Source: Fictibacillus nanhaiensis (GTDB taxonomy: Bacteria > Bacillota > Bacilli > Bacillales > Fictibacillaceae). Taken from it: a stretch of DNA of 64,000 nucleotides. The notes beneath the pieces are model-generated. The model saw only the letters and a program-made list of their open reading frames with translations. It did not search any database and was not told the DNA's origin. How positions within the stretch are numbered: the stretch's first letter is position 1; each line of letters begins with the position of its first letter. Both the position numbers and the translations under genes were made by a program. Shown here piece by piece: positions 25,267 through 35,412 of the stretch. The stretch spans positions 158,003-222,002 of the forward strand of contig NZ_JAMBOD010000006.1 of assembly GCF_023715445.1 (NCBI RefSeq), written 5' to 3'.

Positions 25267-28200
25267 CTAGTTTTCTTCTACTTCTCTACGGTTTTTCTTA
25301 AATATCTTGGATAATACTTCATACACGATTGGTACGATAATCAGCGTTAATAACGTGGAACTTGTTAATCCACCGATTACGGTGATACCAAGACCCTTCG
25401 AGATTAAACCGCCTCCGCCTGAGCCAACTGCTAACGGGATTAACGCTCCGATTGTTGCAATGGCTGTCATTAGGATCGGACGAAGACGTGTTGCTCCCGC
25501 CTCCAGAATCGCTTCACGCATGCTCATGCCATCACGTTCCATATGAATAATGCGGTCTACGAGAACGATGGCGTTTGTAACAACGATCCCGATCAACATT
25601 AACAGTCCCATCATGACAGATACAGAGATTGTTTCACCTGCGATTAATAAGCCAACAAATGACCCAATTACTGCAAACGGCAGTGAGAATAGAATCGCAA
25701 ATGGTGCGACACCTTCACGGAATGTTACGACAAGAATGAAGTATACGATCGCAATTGCCGCAAGCATAGCTGCTCCAAGCTGTGTAAATGTTTCAGTCAT
25801 ATCTGCCTGAACACCTGCCACTCCAACGGTAACGCCTTTAGGCATATCCAATTTATCGATATCTTTTTGGACTTCTGAAGTTGCTTTGGAAATATCATCA
25901 CCTATGGCCTTACCTGAAACTGTTGCGTAGTATTCCCCTTTGCTTCGGGCAAGTGTATTAAGCGTTGTTCCTTCTTCAACTTTTACAAGCTCAGATAACG
26001 GCATTGTCGTACCAAGCGCTGTCGGTACTTGTCTTGCCAGAATATCATCAACTGATTTAGGCTGTCTTGTTTGCTCCTGTTGTACAATAACGTCTAAAGT
26101 ATCACCGTCTTTTTCAATCGTGGTTAATACATCATCTGCTTTTGCAGGATTAAGCATCATAACGATTTGACCAGTTGTCAGTCCGTATTTCAGTAATTCA
26201 TCTTGATCGACATTAAATGTGTGTTCTACAAATGCATCCTTGGCGCTTGAGGAAACGTCTTCTAGGCGGTCATTCTTCTTCATGACGTCTTCTGCCATTT
26301 TTACAGCTTTATTGAGCTTATTTAAATCTTCACTATAAAATGTATAGCTGACTTCATTGGCAGGACCTGTCGATGCTGAGAAGTTCTGGCTCTTCCATTC
26401 ACCTGATTGGCCAATATTTGCTACATAATCTTCGATGTCTTCACGCACTTCTGGGAAGTTATCCATCTCCGGGTCAAAGATCAGGTACATCAATGCACCG
26501 CCTGCTCCGCCACCCGACATAGCCATCATTGGATCAGCGTTTTCCGTAACAGAGATTTGTACGATGTCGATATAATCACGCTTGAGCATTTCTTCTTCTA
26601 ATTCTTCAACGTTTGCCAAGGTTTCTTCCTTAAGCTCACCGGCTTCTGGTGTGTACGTTAAGTACATCACTTTGTCTTCTTCACTGCCCATGAAACTGAA
26701 GCCGATTATAGGTGTTAATGCCAAGCTTCCTGCTAATAAAATTACTGCCAATATGGAAGTGATCATTTTATGGTTAAGGGATTTGTTAAGAATCCCTTTA
26801 TACCATTTTGATAATTTACCAGCTTCTTTATGGCTTCCTTCTGTCTTCTCACCATATAACTTCTTTTTGAATAAGAAGTGGGATAATGCAGGTACGATTG
26901 TAATGGCAACAATCAGTGAGGCACATAGCGCAAACGTCATCGTTAATGCGAATGGGGCAAAAAGCTCTCCAACCATTCCCCCAACAAAGATAAGTGGTGC
27001 GAATACGGCAACTGTTACCAGTGTTGATGATAGGATCGGCTTAAACATCTCAATTGTTGCTTCGCGAATAAGCGCTCGCCCTGATAACTTTTCTTCTTTT
27101 AAATGCAGGCGTCGGTAAATATTTTCTACTACAACGATGGAGTCATCGATTACACGGCCGATTGCTACCGTGATCGCACCAAGTGTCATGATATTGAGTG
27201 TAATATCCATCCAGTTAAGCAGCAATAAAGCCATGAATATCGAAACTGGAATAGAAATGATCGAAATAATCGTCGATTTAAAATCACGCAGGAATAGAAG
27301 AATGATCAATACTGCGATTAATCCGCCAAACACTGCTTTTTCAATCATTGTTGATACTGATTCTTCAATTGGTTTACCTTGGTCCAGTGATACATCAATG
27401 ACAAGACCGTCAATTTTTGATTTTTCTTCTTTAATTAACTCTTTCACACTATTTACAACATCAACGGTGTTGGCTTGCTGTTCTTTGACAATCTGGATCG
27501 CAATCGCATCATCACCATTTGTACGGGAGACTGATTCTACTTTTCCGACCATTTTGATATCAGCAATATCACTAAGCTTTACAAATGGGGTTGGATTTTG
27601 TGCAGATGGTGTGACAGGAATCAACATATTCTTGAGTTCATCGGCTGTCATGAACTTACCGTCAACAGCTACCGCTTCCTCACCCTCTTCAAACTCGTAA
27701 AGTCCTAATGAGACTGCCATGTTGCTTGCCTGAATCATTTCTTTTACTTTTTCTTCAGTTAAATCAAACTCAGACATTTTGGCTTTATTATAAGTAAGGT
27801 CCACTTCTTCAATATGCTGACCCGTAATTTTGGCTGATGCAACACCATCGATCTTCTCGATCTTTGGAAGGATAATCTCTTCTACCGTTGACGTTAATTC
27901 AACAATATCTTCTTGCGTACTGCTTACACTAAGTGCAGCAACTGGCATCATGTTCATGCTGATTGCCGTTACTGTCGGCTCTTGTGCTGCTTCTGGCAAG
28001 TTCACCGTATCCAGAGCAGATTGCAGTTCACGTTTTGCCTCATCCATGTCTATACCGTATTCATATTCCACTTGAATGTTTGACATATTAGAATATGAAT
28101 TTGAATAAACGGCTTTGACATCTTCTAGGCCTTCTACCGCTTTTTCTATCGGCATGGACACATCTTCCATCACTTTCTCTGGAGTTGCTCCAGGATAAAC

Positions 28201-28350
28201 GTCCATAACCATTAAGTAAGGAATCGATACATCCGGAATCGTCTCCATATTCATTCGTGTCCCTGAATAGATACCTGAAACTGTTATAATAATGGTAAGC
28301 AGCCATACGGCTAATTTATTCATTAGGACAAAATTAACTAAACCTTTCAT
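25267..28350 (-). CDS. swrC: RND-type efflux transporter permease SwrC (YerP)
   Basis: About 1027 residues of the AcrB/MMPL RND superfamily. It has a first membrane helix (LAVWLLTIIITVSGIYSG), two large extracytoplasmic loops, and two membrane bundles with RVIDDSIVVVENIYR (helix 4 proton-relay Asp pair) and VTNAIVLVDRII. In B. subtilis SwrC gives resistance to its own surfactin and is needed for swarming; position next to yerO and dgkB supports orthology. The start ATG at 28350 (MKGLVNFVLMNKLAVW) has GGTTGGTGG upstream and matches the family; an in-frame TTG at 28386 is less likely. Controlled by a promoter overlapping that of the TetR gene. Confidence 0.93.
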   Translation of the reverse strand: MKGLVNFVLMNKLAVWLLTIIITVSGIYSGTRMNMETIPDVSIPYLMVMDVYPGATPEKVMEDVSMPIEKAVEGLEDVKAVYSNSYSNMSNIQVEYEYGIDMDEAKRELQSALDTVNLPEAAQEPTVTAISMNMMPVAALSVSSTQEDIVELTSTVEEIILPKIEKIDGVASAKITGQHIEEVDLTYNKAKMSEFDLTEEKVKEMIQASNMAVSLGLYEFEEGEEAVAVDGKFMTADELKNMLIPVTPSAQNPTPFVKLSDIADIKMVGKVESVSRTNGDDAIAIQIVKEQQANTVDVVNSVKELIKEEKSKIDGLVIDVSLDQGKPIEESVSTMIEKAVFGGLIAVLIILLFLRDFKSTIISIISIPVSIFMALLLLNWMDITLNIMTLGAITVAIGRVIDDSIVVVENIYRRLHLKEEKLSGRALIREATIEMFKPILSSTLVTVAVFAPLIFVGGMVGELFAPFALTMTFALCASLIVAITIVPALSHFLFKKKLYGEKTEGSHKEAGKLSKWYKGILNKSLNHKMITSILAVILLAGSLALTPIIGFSFMGSEEDKVMYLTYTPEAGELKEETLANVEELEEEMLKRDYIDIVQISVTENADPMMAMSGGGAGGALMYLIFDPEMDNFPEVREDIEDYVANIGQSGEWKSQNFSASTGPANEVSYTFYSEDLNKLNKAVKMAEDVMKKNDRLEDVSSSAKDAFVEHTFNVDQDELLKYGLTTGQIVMMLNPAKADDVLTTIEKDGDTLDVIVQQEQTRQPKSVDDILARQVPTALGTTMPLSELVKVEEGTTLNTLARSKGEYYATVSGKAIGDDISKATSEVQKDIDKLDMPKGVTVGVAGVQADMTETFTQLGAAMLAAIAIVYFILVVTFREGVAPFAILFSLPFAVIGSFVGLLIAGETISVSVMMGLLMLIGIVVTNAIVLVDRIIHMERDGMSMREAILEAGATRLRPILMTAIATIGALIPLAVGSGGGGLISKGLGITVIGGLTSSTLLTLIIVPIVYEVLSKIFKKNRREVEEN

Positions 28351-28368
28351 TAGTCCACCAACCCCTAA

Positions 28369-28397
28369 TTGACTTATCAAACTCAATTACTTATACT
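28369..28397 (+). promoter_or_regulatory. Sigma-A promoter of yerO
   Basis: TTGACT (28369-28374), a 17-bp spacer, and TATACT (28392-28397) on the plus strand. The operator palindrome starts directly after the -10 box. Confidence 0.8.
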
Positions 28398-28421
28398 AAT
28401 GACTGATTGGTCATTTGTCAA
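28393..28421 (-). promoter_or_regulatory. Sigma-A promoter of swrC
   Basis: Read on the minus strand: TTGACA (28416-28421), a 17-bp spacer, then TAGTAT (28393-28398). The -10 box overlaps the yerO -10 on the other strand. Confidence 0.8.
28398..28415. promoter_or_regulatory. Probable TetR-type (YerO) operator
   Basis: Inverted repeat AATGAC-(6)-GTCATT. It fills the spacer of the swrC promoter and sits just downstream of the yerO -10, so one bound dimer could block both. The TGAC-n6-GTCA form is typical of TetR-family sites. Confidence 0.75.
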
Positions 28422-28444
28422 CGAATTTTCTTAGGAGCGATGAA

Positions 28445-29278
28445 ATGAGTAAAAAACAATTAATTATGGAAAGTGCTCTAGAACTCTTTGCAAAACAGGG
28501 TTTCGAAGCTACTTCTGTACAGCAAATAACCGAACACGCCGGTATTTCCAAAGGTGCTTTTTACTTATCATTCAAGTCAAAGGACGAATTGATCATTGGG
28601 CTTATTGATCACTTTATGCTGGAATTCATCTCGGATATTGACCACGTAGTCAAGAATCATGATAATGATAAAAATCTTTTAAATGAATTTTATAAAACGG
28701 CGTTTCATTCCTTTCAAAAGCATTCTGATTTCGCCAAAATATTTATCAAAGAACAATCGCAAACTGTTAATGAAGAACTCATTTCTAAAATGCATCACTA
28801 TGACAAATTAATCGATAAGATTATCCTAGGGATGTTGGAACGTTTATATGGGGAAGAAGTCATATATACAAAATATGATCTGATTTATTGTGTTAAAGGC
28901 TTCATGCATACCTATTCACAATTATTTTTGTTCTTTAACGTACCCCTGGATCTTCATTTATTAAGTCAGTCACTAGCAGAAAAAACTTCCTTGCTTGCCA
29001 AATATGCTGAAACCACCTTTATAACAGAAGAGCTTTACAAAACGCTTAACGAAACGCTGAATGAAAAAGTAACAAAAGCGCAGATCCTCGAAATCATTGA
29101 ACAAAAAATAGAAGAAATTGATGAGCCTACCGAAAGCGAATCCTTAGTTCTGCTAAAAGAGCACATTAAAGAACCAAACCTAAGTCCTGCTATAGTAAAA
29201 GGGTTGCTCTCAAATCTCAAGGACCATTCTAGGTGTAAGCAGGTATCTTATTTACTTCGGAATTATCTGGAGTTATAG
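28445..29278 (+). CDS. yerO: TetR-family regulator YerO
   Basis: 277 residues. The N-terminal helix-turn-helix (MESALELFAKQGFEATSVQQITEHAGISKGAFYLSFKSKDEL) is standard TetR; the ligand domain (about 60-200) is followed by an unusually long Glu-rich C-terminal extension (about 205-277). It is divergent from swrC as in B. subtilis, where YerO represses the pump gene. ATG at 28445 has AGGAG upstream; the frame extends further back without a site. Confidence 0.9.
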   Translation: MSKKQLIMESALELFAKQGFEATSVQQITEHAGISKGAFYLSFKSKDELIIGLIDHFMLEFISDIDHVVKNHDNDKNLLNEFYKTAFHSFQKHSDFAKIFIKEQSQTVNEELISKMHHYDKLIDKIILGMLERLYGEEVIYTKYDLIYCVKGFMHTYSQLFLFFNVPLDLHLLSQSLAEKTSLLAKYAETTFITEELYKTLNETLNEKVTKAQILEIIEQKIEEIDEPTESESLVLLKEHIKEPNLSPAIVKGLLSNLKDHSRCKQVSYLLRNYLEL

Positions 29279-29311
29279 GGTAAACGCTCGGCCGCAGTTA
29301 ATAACACATTT

Positions 29312-29341
29312 AAATCGTAGCGAAAACGCTGCGATTTTTTT
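29312..29341 (+). terminator. Terminator of yerO
   Basis: AAATCGTAGCG and CGCTGCGATTT pair with one mismatch around AAAA, followed by seven T. Confidence 0.85.
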
Positions 29342-29414
29342 GATTTAAAAAAGGGTAATTTTGTAAAAAGAAGAATTGTATACTGATAATACATGTGAAA
29401 GGAGACTGGCTATT

Positions 29415-30785
29415 ATGAATAACCCGGAACTCAATATTAAAAACGAGAAGTCGAGGCAAGGAGAAACTTTCATTACTAAAAGCGCCAACTATCTATCTAC
29501 TTGGTCTTATAAGTATGTCCCGGATGCCTTTGTTATTGCAGTAATACTTACATTGTTCGTATTTCTTATAGCACTTTTCATGAATCCTACTAAACCTGAA
29601 GAGATTGTTAAATCATGGGGTGATGGATTCTGGACTTATTTAGCCTTTACTATGCAGATGGTTTTATTAATGGTTACCGGCATGACTCTGGCAAGTGTTC
29701 CCTTATTAAATAGAGGTTTACAGTCCATTGCTAATTTAGCAAATAATGCACAAAAAGCTTATGTTCTTACGTTTTTGATTAGTGCCCTAGCATATTATAT
29801 AAACTGGGGTTTAGCTGTTGTTGTAGGTGCCATTATGGCCAAAGAAGTGGCCATAAAGAATCCTAAAGCTCACTTTCCTCTTCTGGTAGCTGCCGCCTAT
29901 GCACCTACTGCTTTATATAGTGCGGGCCTCTCTAGCTCAATTGGATTAACAATAGCTACAGAGGATCATTTTCTTGCAAGTGTTATGGGTGTTATTCCTA
30001 CCTCTCAAACTATTTTCAGTGCATCCACAATCATAATTTTTCTTTCACTCCTTGTTACATTACCTATTGTTATTGTACTCATGGCTCCCAAGAACAATAT
30101 AGTTAGCTTGGATCCTGATCAGTTTACAAAACCAACAAATGACAAACCTTCTAAACATGACTTAACATTTGCTGAAAAACTTGAATGGACTCCTTTTCTA
30201 GGTATTGTTCTAGGTGCAATTGGAATTTTATATTGTGTTTATGAATTTATTAATGGCCGAAGTTTAGACTTAAATATTATTAATATTTTCTTTTTATCTC
30301 TTGGATTATTATTACATGGATCATTAAATAACTTTGCAAAAGGATTTAAAGAGGCTACTCAATCAATTTCACCAATCATATTGCAGTTCCCTTTTTATGC
30401 TGGAATTATTGCAGTACTTGGCAGCTCCGGTTTAGGTGCAGGAATTATTGAATGGATGGCATCAATAGCTTCAAAAGACACCTTTGATATTTTCACGTAT
30501 TGGTCCGCGGGTATAGTGAACTTACTTGCTCCTTCCGGAGGAGGTCAATGGGCACTTCAAGGTCCTCTCCAAGTCCCTGCTGGTTTAAAACTTGGCGTAG
30601 ATCCAGCCACAATTGCTATGGCTGTGGGCTGGGGAGATGCATGGACTAATTTAATTCAACCGTTCTGGGCTCTCCCTCTTTTAGGTGTACTTGGATTAAA
30701 GATAAAAGACATCATGGGATACTGTTTTATCCTTTGCATTTGGGTTGGTATAGTTACAAGTGTGCTCATGCTCTTTTTGTATTAA
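29415..30785 (+). CDS. Short-chain fatty acid transporter, AtoE family
   Basis: About 456 residues with 10-12 predicted membrane helices. AtoE-family blocks seen: SYKYVPDAFVIAVILTLFVF, GDGFWTYLAFTMQMVLLMVTG, YYINWGLAVVVGAIMAKEVA, SAGLSSSIGLT, APSGGGQWALQGP and WGDAWTNLIQPFWALPLLG. AtoE-type proteins are thought to import short-chain fatty acids such as acetoacetate or butyrate. No CoA-transferase or beta-oxidation genes are adjacent, so the role here is open. ATG at 29415 follows GAAAGGAGA. It stands alone between yerO and gatB and is not in the equivalent place in B. subtilis. Confidence 0.88.
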   Translation: MNNPELNIKNEKSRQGETFITKSANYLSTWSYKYVPDAFVIAVILTLFVFLIALFMNPTKPEEIVKSWGDGFWTYLAFTMQMVLLMVTGMTLASVPLLNRGLQSIANLANNAQKAYVLTFLISALAYYINWGLAVVVGAIMAKEVAIKNPKAHFPLLVAAAYAPTALYSAGLSSSIGLTIATEDHFLASVMGVIPTSQTIFSASTIIIFLSLLVTLPIVIVLMAPKNNIVSLDPDQFTKPTNDKPSKHDLTFAEKLEWTPFLGIVLGAIGILYCVYEFINGRSLDLNIINIFFLSLGLLLHGSLNNFAKGFKEATQSISPIILQFPFYAGIIAVLGSSGLGAGIIEWMASIASKDTFDIFTYWSAGIVNLLAPSGGGQWALQGPLQVPAGLKLGVDPATIAMAVGWGDAWTNLIQPFWALPLLGVLGLKIKDIMGYCFILCIWVGIVTSVLMLFLY

Positions 30786-30789
30786 AGAA

Positions 30790-30820
30790 AAAAAATCCTC
30801 CCGTTATAGGAGGATTTTTG
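30790..30820. terminator. Bidirectional terminator between the AtoE gene and gatB
   Basis: AAATCCTCC and GGAGGATTT form a 9-bp stem flanked by A- and T-runs on both sides. Confidence 0.85.
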
Positions 30821-30822
30821 TT

Positions 30823-32253
30823 TTATCTTTTTTTCAGTTCTTCCACAATCAGTTTGTTTACAAGCGGAGGGTTCGCTTTTCCTTTTGTTTCTTTCATAAC
30901 TTGTCCAACTAGGAAACCGACTGCTTTTTCTTTTCCGTCTTTATAGTCAGTTACAGATTGCTCGTTGGCATCCAAGATCTTCACAACGATCTCACGTATT
31001 GCTCCTTCGTCTGAAATCTGCACAAGACCTTTATCTTTTACGATTTTTTCTGCATCGCCGCCGTTTTCAACTAGCTCTTTGAAAACAGTCTTTGCGATTT
31101 TATTGGAAATTGTTGCGTTGGCAATCAGCTTGATCATGCCCGCAAGGCCTTCTGCTGTTAAAGCGGTTTGATGCAGTTCTCTTCCTTCGTTGTTCAAATA
31201 GGCGCTCACTTCACCCATGATCCAGTTGGATGCCTGCTTCGCATCTGCACCTGCACCAATCGTTCCTTCGAAGAAATCCGCCATCTCTTTTGTCATCGTC
31301 AGAACTTTTGCATCGTATTCAGGAAGTCCAAATTCACCTACGTATCTCTTTTGACGCGCATCCGGCAGTTCTGGAATTTCAGACTTCACTCGATCCAGCC
31401 ACTCATCATCGATAAAAATCGAAACAAGATCAGGTTCTGGGAAGTAGCGATAGTCATCAGAACCTTCCTTCACTCGCATAAGAATGGTAGTTTTTGATGC
31501 TTCATCATAACGGCGCGTTTCCTGAAGGATTTCTCCTCCTCCTGAAACAACTTCACGCTGACGTTTCTCTTCATGTTCCAGTCCTTTTTGAACGAAAGCA
31601 AATGAGTTTAAGTTCTTCAGCTCTGCTTTCGTACCAAACTCTTCCTGACCGACGGGACGGATAGAAATGTTAGCGTCACAGCGCAATGAACCTTCTTCCA
31701 TCTTACAATCAGATACACCCGTGTACTGAATGATCGCTTTTAATTTTTCCAGATACGCATATGCCTCTTCTGGCGTACGGATATCGGGCTCAGATACGAT
31801 TTCAACGAGCGGTGTTCCCTGACGGTTAAGGTCAACTAGAGAGCCGTCAGAAGTATGCGTAAGTTTCCCTGCATCCTCTTCCATATGAATACGGGTAATC
31901 CCGATTTTCTTTTTGTTGCCATCTACTTCTATTTCAATCCAGCCATGCTCACCGATCGGCTTATCAAACTGTGAAACTTGATAGGCTTTTGGGTTGTCCG
32001 GATAAAAGTAGTTCTTACGGTCGAATTTCGTTTCACGGTTGATCTCACAGTTTAGTGCCAGTGCCGCACGCATCGCAAAATCAACTGCTTGATGGTTCAC
32101 AACAGGCAAAACGCCTGGATGCCCTAAGCAGATCGGACATACATTCGTGTTCGGCGGCGCACCAAAGTTTGTAGAACAGCCGCAGAAAATCTTTGAGTTT
32201 GTTTTTAATTCTACGTGTACTTCTAGTCCAATAATCGTTTCAAATTCGCTCAT
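30823..32253 (-). CDS. gatB: Aspartyl/glutamyl-tRNA amidotransferase subunit B
   Basis: 476 residues. Subunit B binds misacylated Glu-tRNA(Gln) (or Asp-tRNA(Asn)), phosphorylates the acyl group and receives ammonia from GatA. The start [20 protein letters not shown] and the block [22 protein letters not shown] are family signatures; a YqeY-like tail domain ends the protein. Unlike B. subtilis or S. aureus GatB, this copy keeps a CGC...CPIC zinc motif near residue 25-45. ATG at 32253 has AGGGGGTG upstream; the in-frame GTG at 32262 lies in that site. It is last in gatCAB, three bases after gatA. Confidence 0.95.
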   Translation of the reverse strand: MSEFETIIGLEVHVELKTNSKIFCGCSTNFGAPPNTNVCPICLGHPGVLPVVNHQAVDFAMRAALALNCEINRETKFDRKNYFYPDNPKAYQVSQFDKPIGEHGWIEIEVDGNKKKIGITRIHMEEDAGKLTHTSDGSLVDLNRQGTPLVEIVSEPDIRTPEEAYAYLEKLKAIIQYTGVSDCKMEEGSLRCDANISIRPVGQEEFGTKAELKNLNSFAFVQKGLEHEEKRQREVVSGGGEILQETRRYDEASKTTILMRVKEGSDDYRYFPEPDLVSIFIDDEWLDRVKSEIPELPDARQKRYVGEFGLPEYDAKVLTMTKEMADFFEGTIGAGADAKQASNWIMGEVSAYLNNEGRELHQTALTAEGLAGMIKLIANATISNKIAKTVFKELVENGGDAEKIVKDKGLVQISDEGAIREIVVKILDANEQSVTDYKDGKEKAVGFLVGQVMKETKGKANPPLVNKLIVEELKKR

Positions 32254-32265
32254 TCTCTGCACCCC

Positions 32266-33723
32266 CTACAGCTTCGGCTTCGCTTTGTGATGTTCTGTTG
32301 CCTGTTCAAACGCATGTGCCACTTTATAAATTGTACTCTCGTCAAAGTGCTTTCCGATGATCTGAAGTCCGATCGGCAGTCCATCAGAGAATCCGCATGG
32401 TACAGAAATCGCCGGAACACCTGCCAAGTTCACTGGAATGGTTAAAATATCATTCATGTACATCGTTAACGGATCTTTTGTCATCGCTCCGCATTTGAAT
32501 GAAGCTGATGGCGTTGTGGGTCCGATGATGACATCGTATTTTTCAAAGATGTTCGTAAAGTCTTCTTTTATCAGCGTACGGACTTTCTGCGCCTTTTTAT
32601 AATACGCATCATAATACCCTGAGCTTAAAGCGAATGTCCCGAGCATAATGCGGCGTTTTACTTCCTCACCAAACCCTTCACTGCGGGATTGCTTGTACAT
32701 ATCGATCAGGTTATTGCTGTTGTCTGAACGCAATCCATAACGGACTCCGTCAAAACGGGAAAGGTTGGCTGAAGCTTCAGATGAAGACAGTAAATAATAG
32801 GTTGCCAGGGCGTAGCGTGAATGTGGGAGTGATACCTCTTCCCATGTTGCACCTAAACCTTCGAGTACCTTCAGAGCTTCCATAATGCGCTCTTTAACGT
32901 CAGGCTGTACACCTTCTCCAAGGTATTCTTTAGGAACTCCAATTTTTAATCCGTTTACTTCGCCTGTGAAGGAAGCCAGGTAATCCGGGATATCCACCTT
33001 TGCAGAGGTTGAATCCATCGGATCGTTCCCTGCAATCGCTTGAAGCAGGTAGGCATTATCTTCAACGTTTTGTGTGATTGGTCCGATCTGGTCAAGGGAT
33101 GATGCAAAAGCTACAAGTCCATAACGGGATACAAGTCCGTAAGTTGGTTTTAATCCTACCACACCGCAGAATGCGGCTGGCTGACGGATAGAACCCCCTG
33201 TATCAGATCCTAATGAGAATAGTACTTCTCCTGCAGACACGGCTGCTGCGGAGGCACCTGAAGATCCACCCGGTACGCAGGAAAGATCCCACGGGTTATG
33301 AGTCGGATGGAACCCAGAGTTCTCGTTTGATGATCCCATCGCAAACTCGTCCATGTTCAATTTACCGATCGTGATTGTGTCCGCTTCCGTAAGCTTTTCC
33401 ACAACCGTTGCATCATAAATCGGTTCAAAGTTTTCAAGAATACGGGATGCACATGTCGTACGGATCCCTTTTGTAACGATATTATCTTTTATTCCGATCG
33501 GCATACCAAAAAGCAGTCCTCTATCAGCACCGGAAATAAGTTTTTCGTCCAATTGTTTAGCCTTGATGCGGCTAAATTCCTGGTTTAATGTTAAAAATGC
33601 TCTTACTTTATCATCAACTTGATGGATACGGTCAAATGTTGCATCTACAATGTCTGAGACGCTAAGTTCTTTCGTATGTAATAACTGATGCAGTTCTGAT
33701 ATCTTTTTATCTAAAATCGACAT
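32266..33723 (-). CDS. gatA: Glutamyl-tRNA amidotransferase subunit A
   Basis: 485-residue amidase-signature enzyme that hydrolyses glutamine to supply ammonia to GatB. The signature region [15 protein letters not shown]...[18 protein letters not shown] contains the cis-Ser and nucleophile Ser; the catalytic Lys is in [12 protein letters not shown]. The ATG has AGGAGG upstream. The gene lies between gatC and gatB with minimal spacing, so the three are co-expressed. Confidence 0.96.
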   Translation of the reverse strand: MSILDKKISELHQLLHTKELSVSDIVDATFDRIHQVDDKVRAFLTLNQEFSRIKAKQLDEKLISGADRGLLFGMPIGIKDNIVTKGIRTTCASRILENFEPIYDATVVEKLTEADTITIGKLNMDEFAMGSSNENSGFHPTHNPWDLSCVPGGSSGASAAAVSAGEVLFSLGSDTGGSIRQPAAFCGVVGLKPTYGLVSRYGLVAFASSLDQIGPITQNVEDNAYLLQAIAGNDPMDSTSAKVDIPDYLASFTGEVNGLKIGVPKEYLGEGVQPDVKERIMEALKVLEGLGATWEEVSLPHSRYALATYYLLSSSEASANLSRFDGVRYGLRSDNSNNLIDMYKQSRSEGFGEEVKRRIMLGTFALSSGYYDAYYKKAQKVRTLIKEDFTNIFEKYDVIIGPTTPSASFKCGAMTKDPLTMYMNDILTIPVNLAGVPAISVPCGFSDGLPIGLQIIGKHFDESTIYKVAHAFEQATEHHKAKPKL

Positions 33724-33738
33724 ACGTGGTCTTTCCTC

Positions 33739-34029
33739 CTACTCTAAAATGTTCGGAACTTTAAACTGGCCGTCCTTTTGTGCCGGCGCATTTTTCATCG
33801 CCTCATCTACTGATACAGAATTTCTGACTTTATCTTCACGAAGGACATTTTTCAATTCCAGCACGTGTGTAGTCGGCTCCACGTTATCTGTGTCGAGTTC
33901 CTTTAATTCTTCTGCAAACCCGATTATTTTATCTAATTGTTCAGTCAGCATTTCGGCTTCTTCATCCGTAACAGCTAACCTGGCTAAATGAGCCACGTGT
34001 TTCACTTGATCCTTTGAAATTCGAGACAA
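33739..34029 (-). CDS. gatC: Glutamyl-tRNA amidotransferase subunit C
   Basis: 96 residues, the small clamp that holds GatA and GatB together. It aligns along its length with B. subtilis GatC ([50 protein letters not shown]). The start is TTG at 34029 ([12 protein letters not shown]) with GGAGGTG six bases upstream; the further-upstream in-frame codons are part of that site. First gene of gatCAB. Confidence 0.93.
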   Translation of the reverse strand: MSRISKDQVKHVAHLARLAVTDEEAEMLTEQLDKIIGFAEELKELDTDNVEPTTHVLELKNVLREDKVRNSVSVDEAMKNAPAQKDGQFKVPNILE

Positions 34030-34264
34030 GCACGCCACCTCCAAGACTTCTTATACCAAAGTATTATTCTGATGATAACAAAAACCTTGTAGGATAGGCA
34101 ACTTAGGGAGAGAAGATTCGTGTGATTAAGTCTAAATGGAGAGGTATTAGGGCATTTTTTGACAAAGCCCTTCTCTAAAAGATTGTTGCTTTTGGGTCAT
34201 TTTTTCATTCTCTTCATTGACAAGTTGATTGGAGAGCAAGGTGCGTGCCAGCCACCTGATATAC

Positions 34265-34465
34265 TTCCTGCAAGGCATGCGACGAGGAACAAGCTTCGAC
34301 TGTTTTGCCTTCAGACGCAGGAGCACATCTCCTGGAAGGTGAGACTCCTAGAGGCGCAACGCGCCGAGAAGGCTCACCGCACGCCCCGCGGAAAGCGAGC
34401 GTCCTGGAGCGGAAATCAACCACTTTCAAGAGCAAGAAAGTTTGCGACAACAGCCTTTGTCAAAG
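34265..34465 (+). repeat. GC-rich intergenic repeat, copy 1
   Basis: The right half matches copies 2 and 3: GAGACTCCT, AGGCTCACCGCACGCCCC, GCGGAAAGCGAGC, GGAGCGGAAATCAACC, and then a tail ending ACAGCCTTT. The left half (from GCGACGAGGAA) is diverged and resembles the decayed copy near 50010. It is far more GC-rich than its surroundings and can fold strongly. The region 34030-34520 between gatC and the YciI gene holds nothing else but a terminator. Confidence 0.8.
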
Positions 34466-34475
34466 CTCGACAAAT

Positions 34476-34512
34476 GAAAAAAACCGACTCAAAACGAACG
34501 GTTTTGAATCGG
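34476..34512 (-). terminator. Terminator of the YciI-like gene
   Basis: CCGATTCAAAAC and GTTTTGAGTCGG form a 12-bp stem (one wobble), followed by seven T on the minus strand. Confidence 0.9.
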
Positions 34513-34520
34513 CCTTATCA

Positions 34521-34775
34521 TTAGATACCCCACTCATGAAGTTCTAAACGGCGAACCCCTTCTTTGACGTAAGGATCTTCTTGCGCTAAGTTTTTCGCTT
34601 CCTCTAAAGAATCTGCTTTATAAACGACCATTCCGCCTGCACCATCTAAGAATGGGCCCTTAAGATGAACCTTCTCTTGTTCCACTAATTCTTGTAGATA
34701 ATCCAGATGGGCCTGACGATACTCCTGGTTTAATTCAGGTTTTTCCATATGTAAAATTGCTGCGAAATATGGCAT
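34521..34775 (-). CDS. YciI-family (YCII-related) protein
   Basis: 84-residue ferredoxin-like YCII domain: FAAILHMEKPELNQEYRQAHLDYLQELVEQ and GPFLDGAGGMVVYKADSLEEAKNLAQEDPYVKEGVRRLELHEW. It retains the His and Asp (HLDYL, DPY) proposed as active-site residues in the family. Function of small stand-alone YciI proteins is unclear. GAGGAGG precedes the ATG. Confidence 0.85.
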   Translation of the reverse strand: MPYFAAILHMEKPELNQEYRQAHLDYLQELVEQEKVHLKGPFLDGAGGMVVYKADSLEEAKNLAQEDPYVKEGVRRLELHEWGI

Positions 34776-34835
34776 TACGTTTACCTCCTCTATACGAATA
34801 TCTTCATCTTACTACAGTCCTCAGTATACAAAAAG

Positions 34836-34862
34836 AAAAACACCCGGTATATCCGGATGTGA
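34836..34862 (-). terminator. Terminator of the DUF3905-like gene
   Basis: CACATCCGG and CCGGGTG pair with a small asymmetry, followed by TTTTTCTTTTT on the minus strand. Confidence 0.6.
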
Positions 34863-35219
34863 TCAATCAGTACCATAACTTGAATCTTTTGTTGGATGTC
34901 TTAGCATGCCTTCTTTTGGCGGAGCCTTTTTCTCGATAAGGTCTCTATTTATATTCTTATTCCATCCGATATCATTCGTTGGATGAACCCACTCATCCCC
35001 TGCCATGATTTCAGGATCAGTATCTGTGGTCCAGTTATTGAGCGGTGAATTAGGTGAATCATAAAAGCTGTCTCCGATCACAACTCCGTGCTCGTTTACA
35101 AATGGTGCCTGCATCTTCATGCCTGTTTTTTTAAAGTCTGGAGAACTGATTTGATGTGGCATTGTTTCATCTATATCAACTTCAGGCAGTTCCCTCTTTG
35201 TCTCTTTATCTTTTGACAT
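34863..35219 (-). CDS. DUF3905-like hypothetical protein
   Basis: 118 residues, acidic and probably extended, with MPHQISSPDF, FYDSPNSPLNNWTTDTDPEIMAGDEWVHPTNDIGWN and MLRHPTKDSSYG. I believe this is the DUF3905 family of spore formers, recalled and not checked. There is no signal peptide or membrane segment. The ribosome site CAGGTG precedes the ATG. Phased array B1 lies immediately upstream. Confidence 0.65.
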   Translation of the reverse strand: MSKDKETKRELPEVDIDETMPHQISSPDFKKTGMKMQAPFVNEHGVVIGDSFYDSPNSPLNNWTTDTDPEIMAGDEWVHPTNDIGWNKNINRDLIEKKAPPKEGMLRHPTKDSSYGTD

Positions 35220-35303
35220 CTCTTTACACCTGCTTTCGTATTGTTATACGATTAACTTCTCCTGAAGCGGCTTGTATAATCCATTTTTTGTTTGTGATCA
35301 GGT

Positions 35304-35396
35304 GAAGACTTATAATTTTTTTTGAAGACTTATAAAAAAATTTGAGGACTTATAAAAAATTTTCAAGACTTATAAATTCTAACGAAGACTTATAAA
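35304..35396. repeat. Phased intergenic array B1 (core GAAGACTTATAA), 5 units
   Basis: GAAGACTTATAA (or one-base variants) begins at 35304, 35324, 35344, 35364 and 35384, an exact 20-bp step. The 8 bases between cores are A/T-rich and vary. It lies between the start of the DUF3905-like gene and the rocA terminator. Confidence 0.9.
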
Positions 35397-35412
35397 TGAA
35401 TTTTCCCCAAAA

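Noticed and set aside
25267..28386. Long plus-strand open frames across swrC
   Set aside because: They mirror codon bias of the real minus-strand gene and lack ribosome sites.
35304..35396. Array B1 (and the others) as a CRISPR
   Set aside because: Repeats of 8-13 bp with 7-12 bp between them are much too short, several units are degenerate, and no cas gene is in the window.
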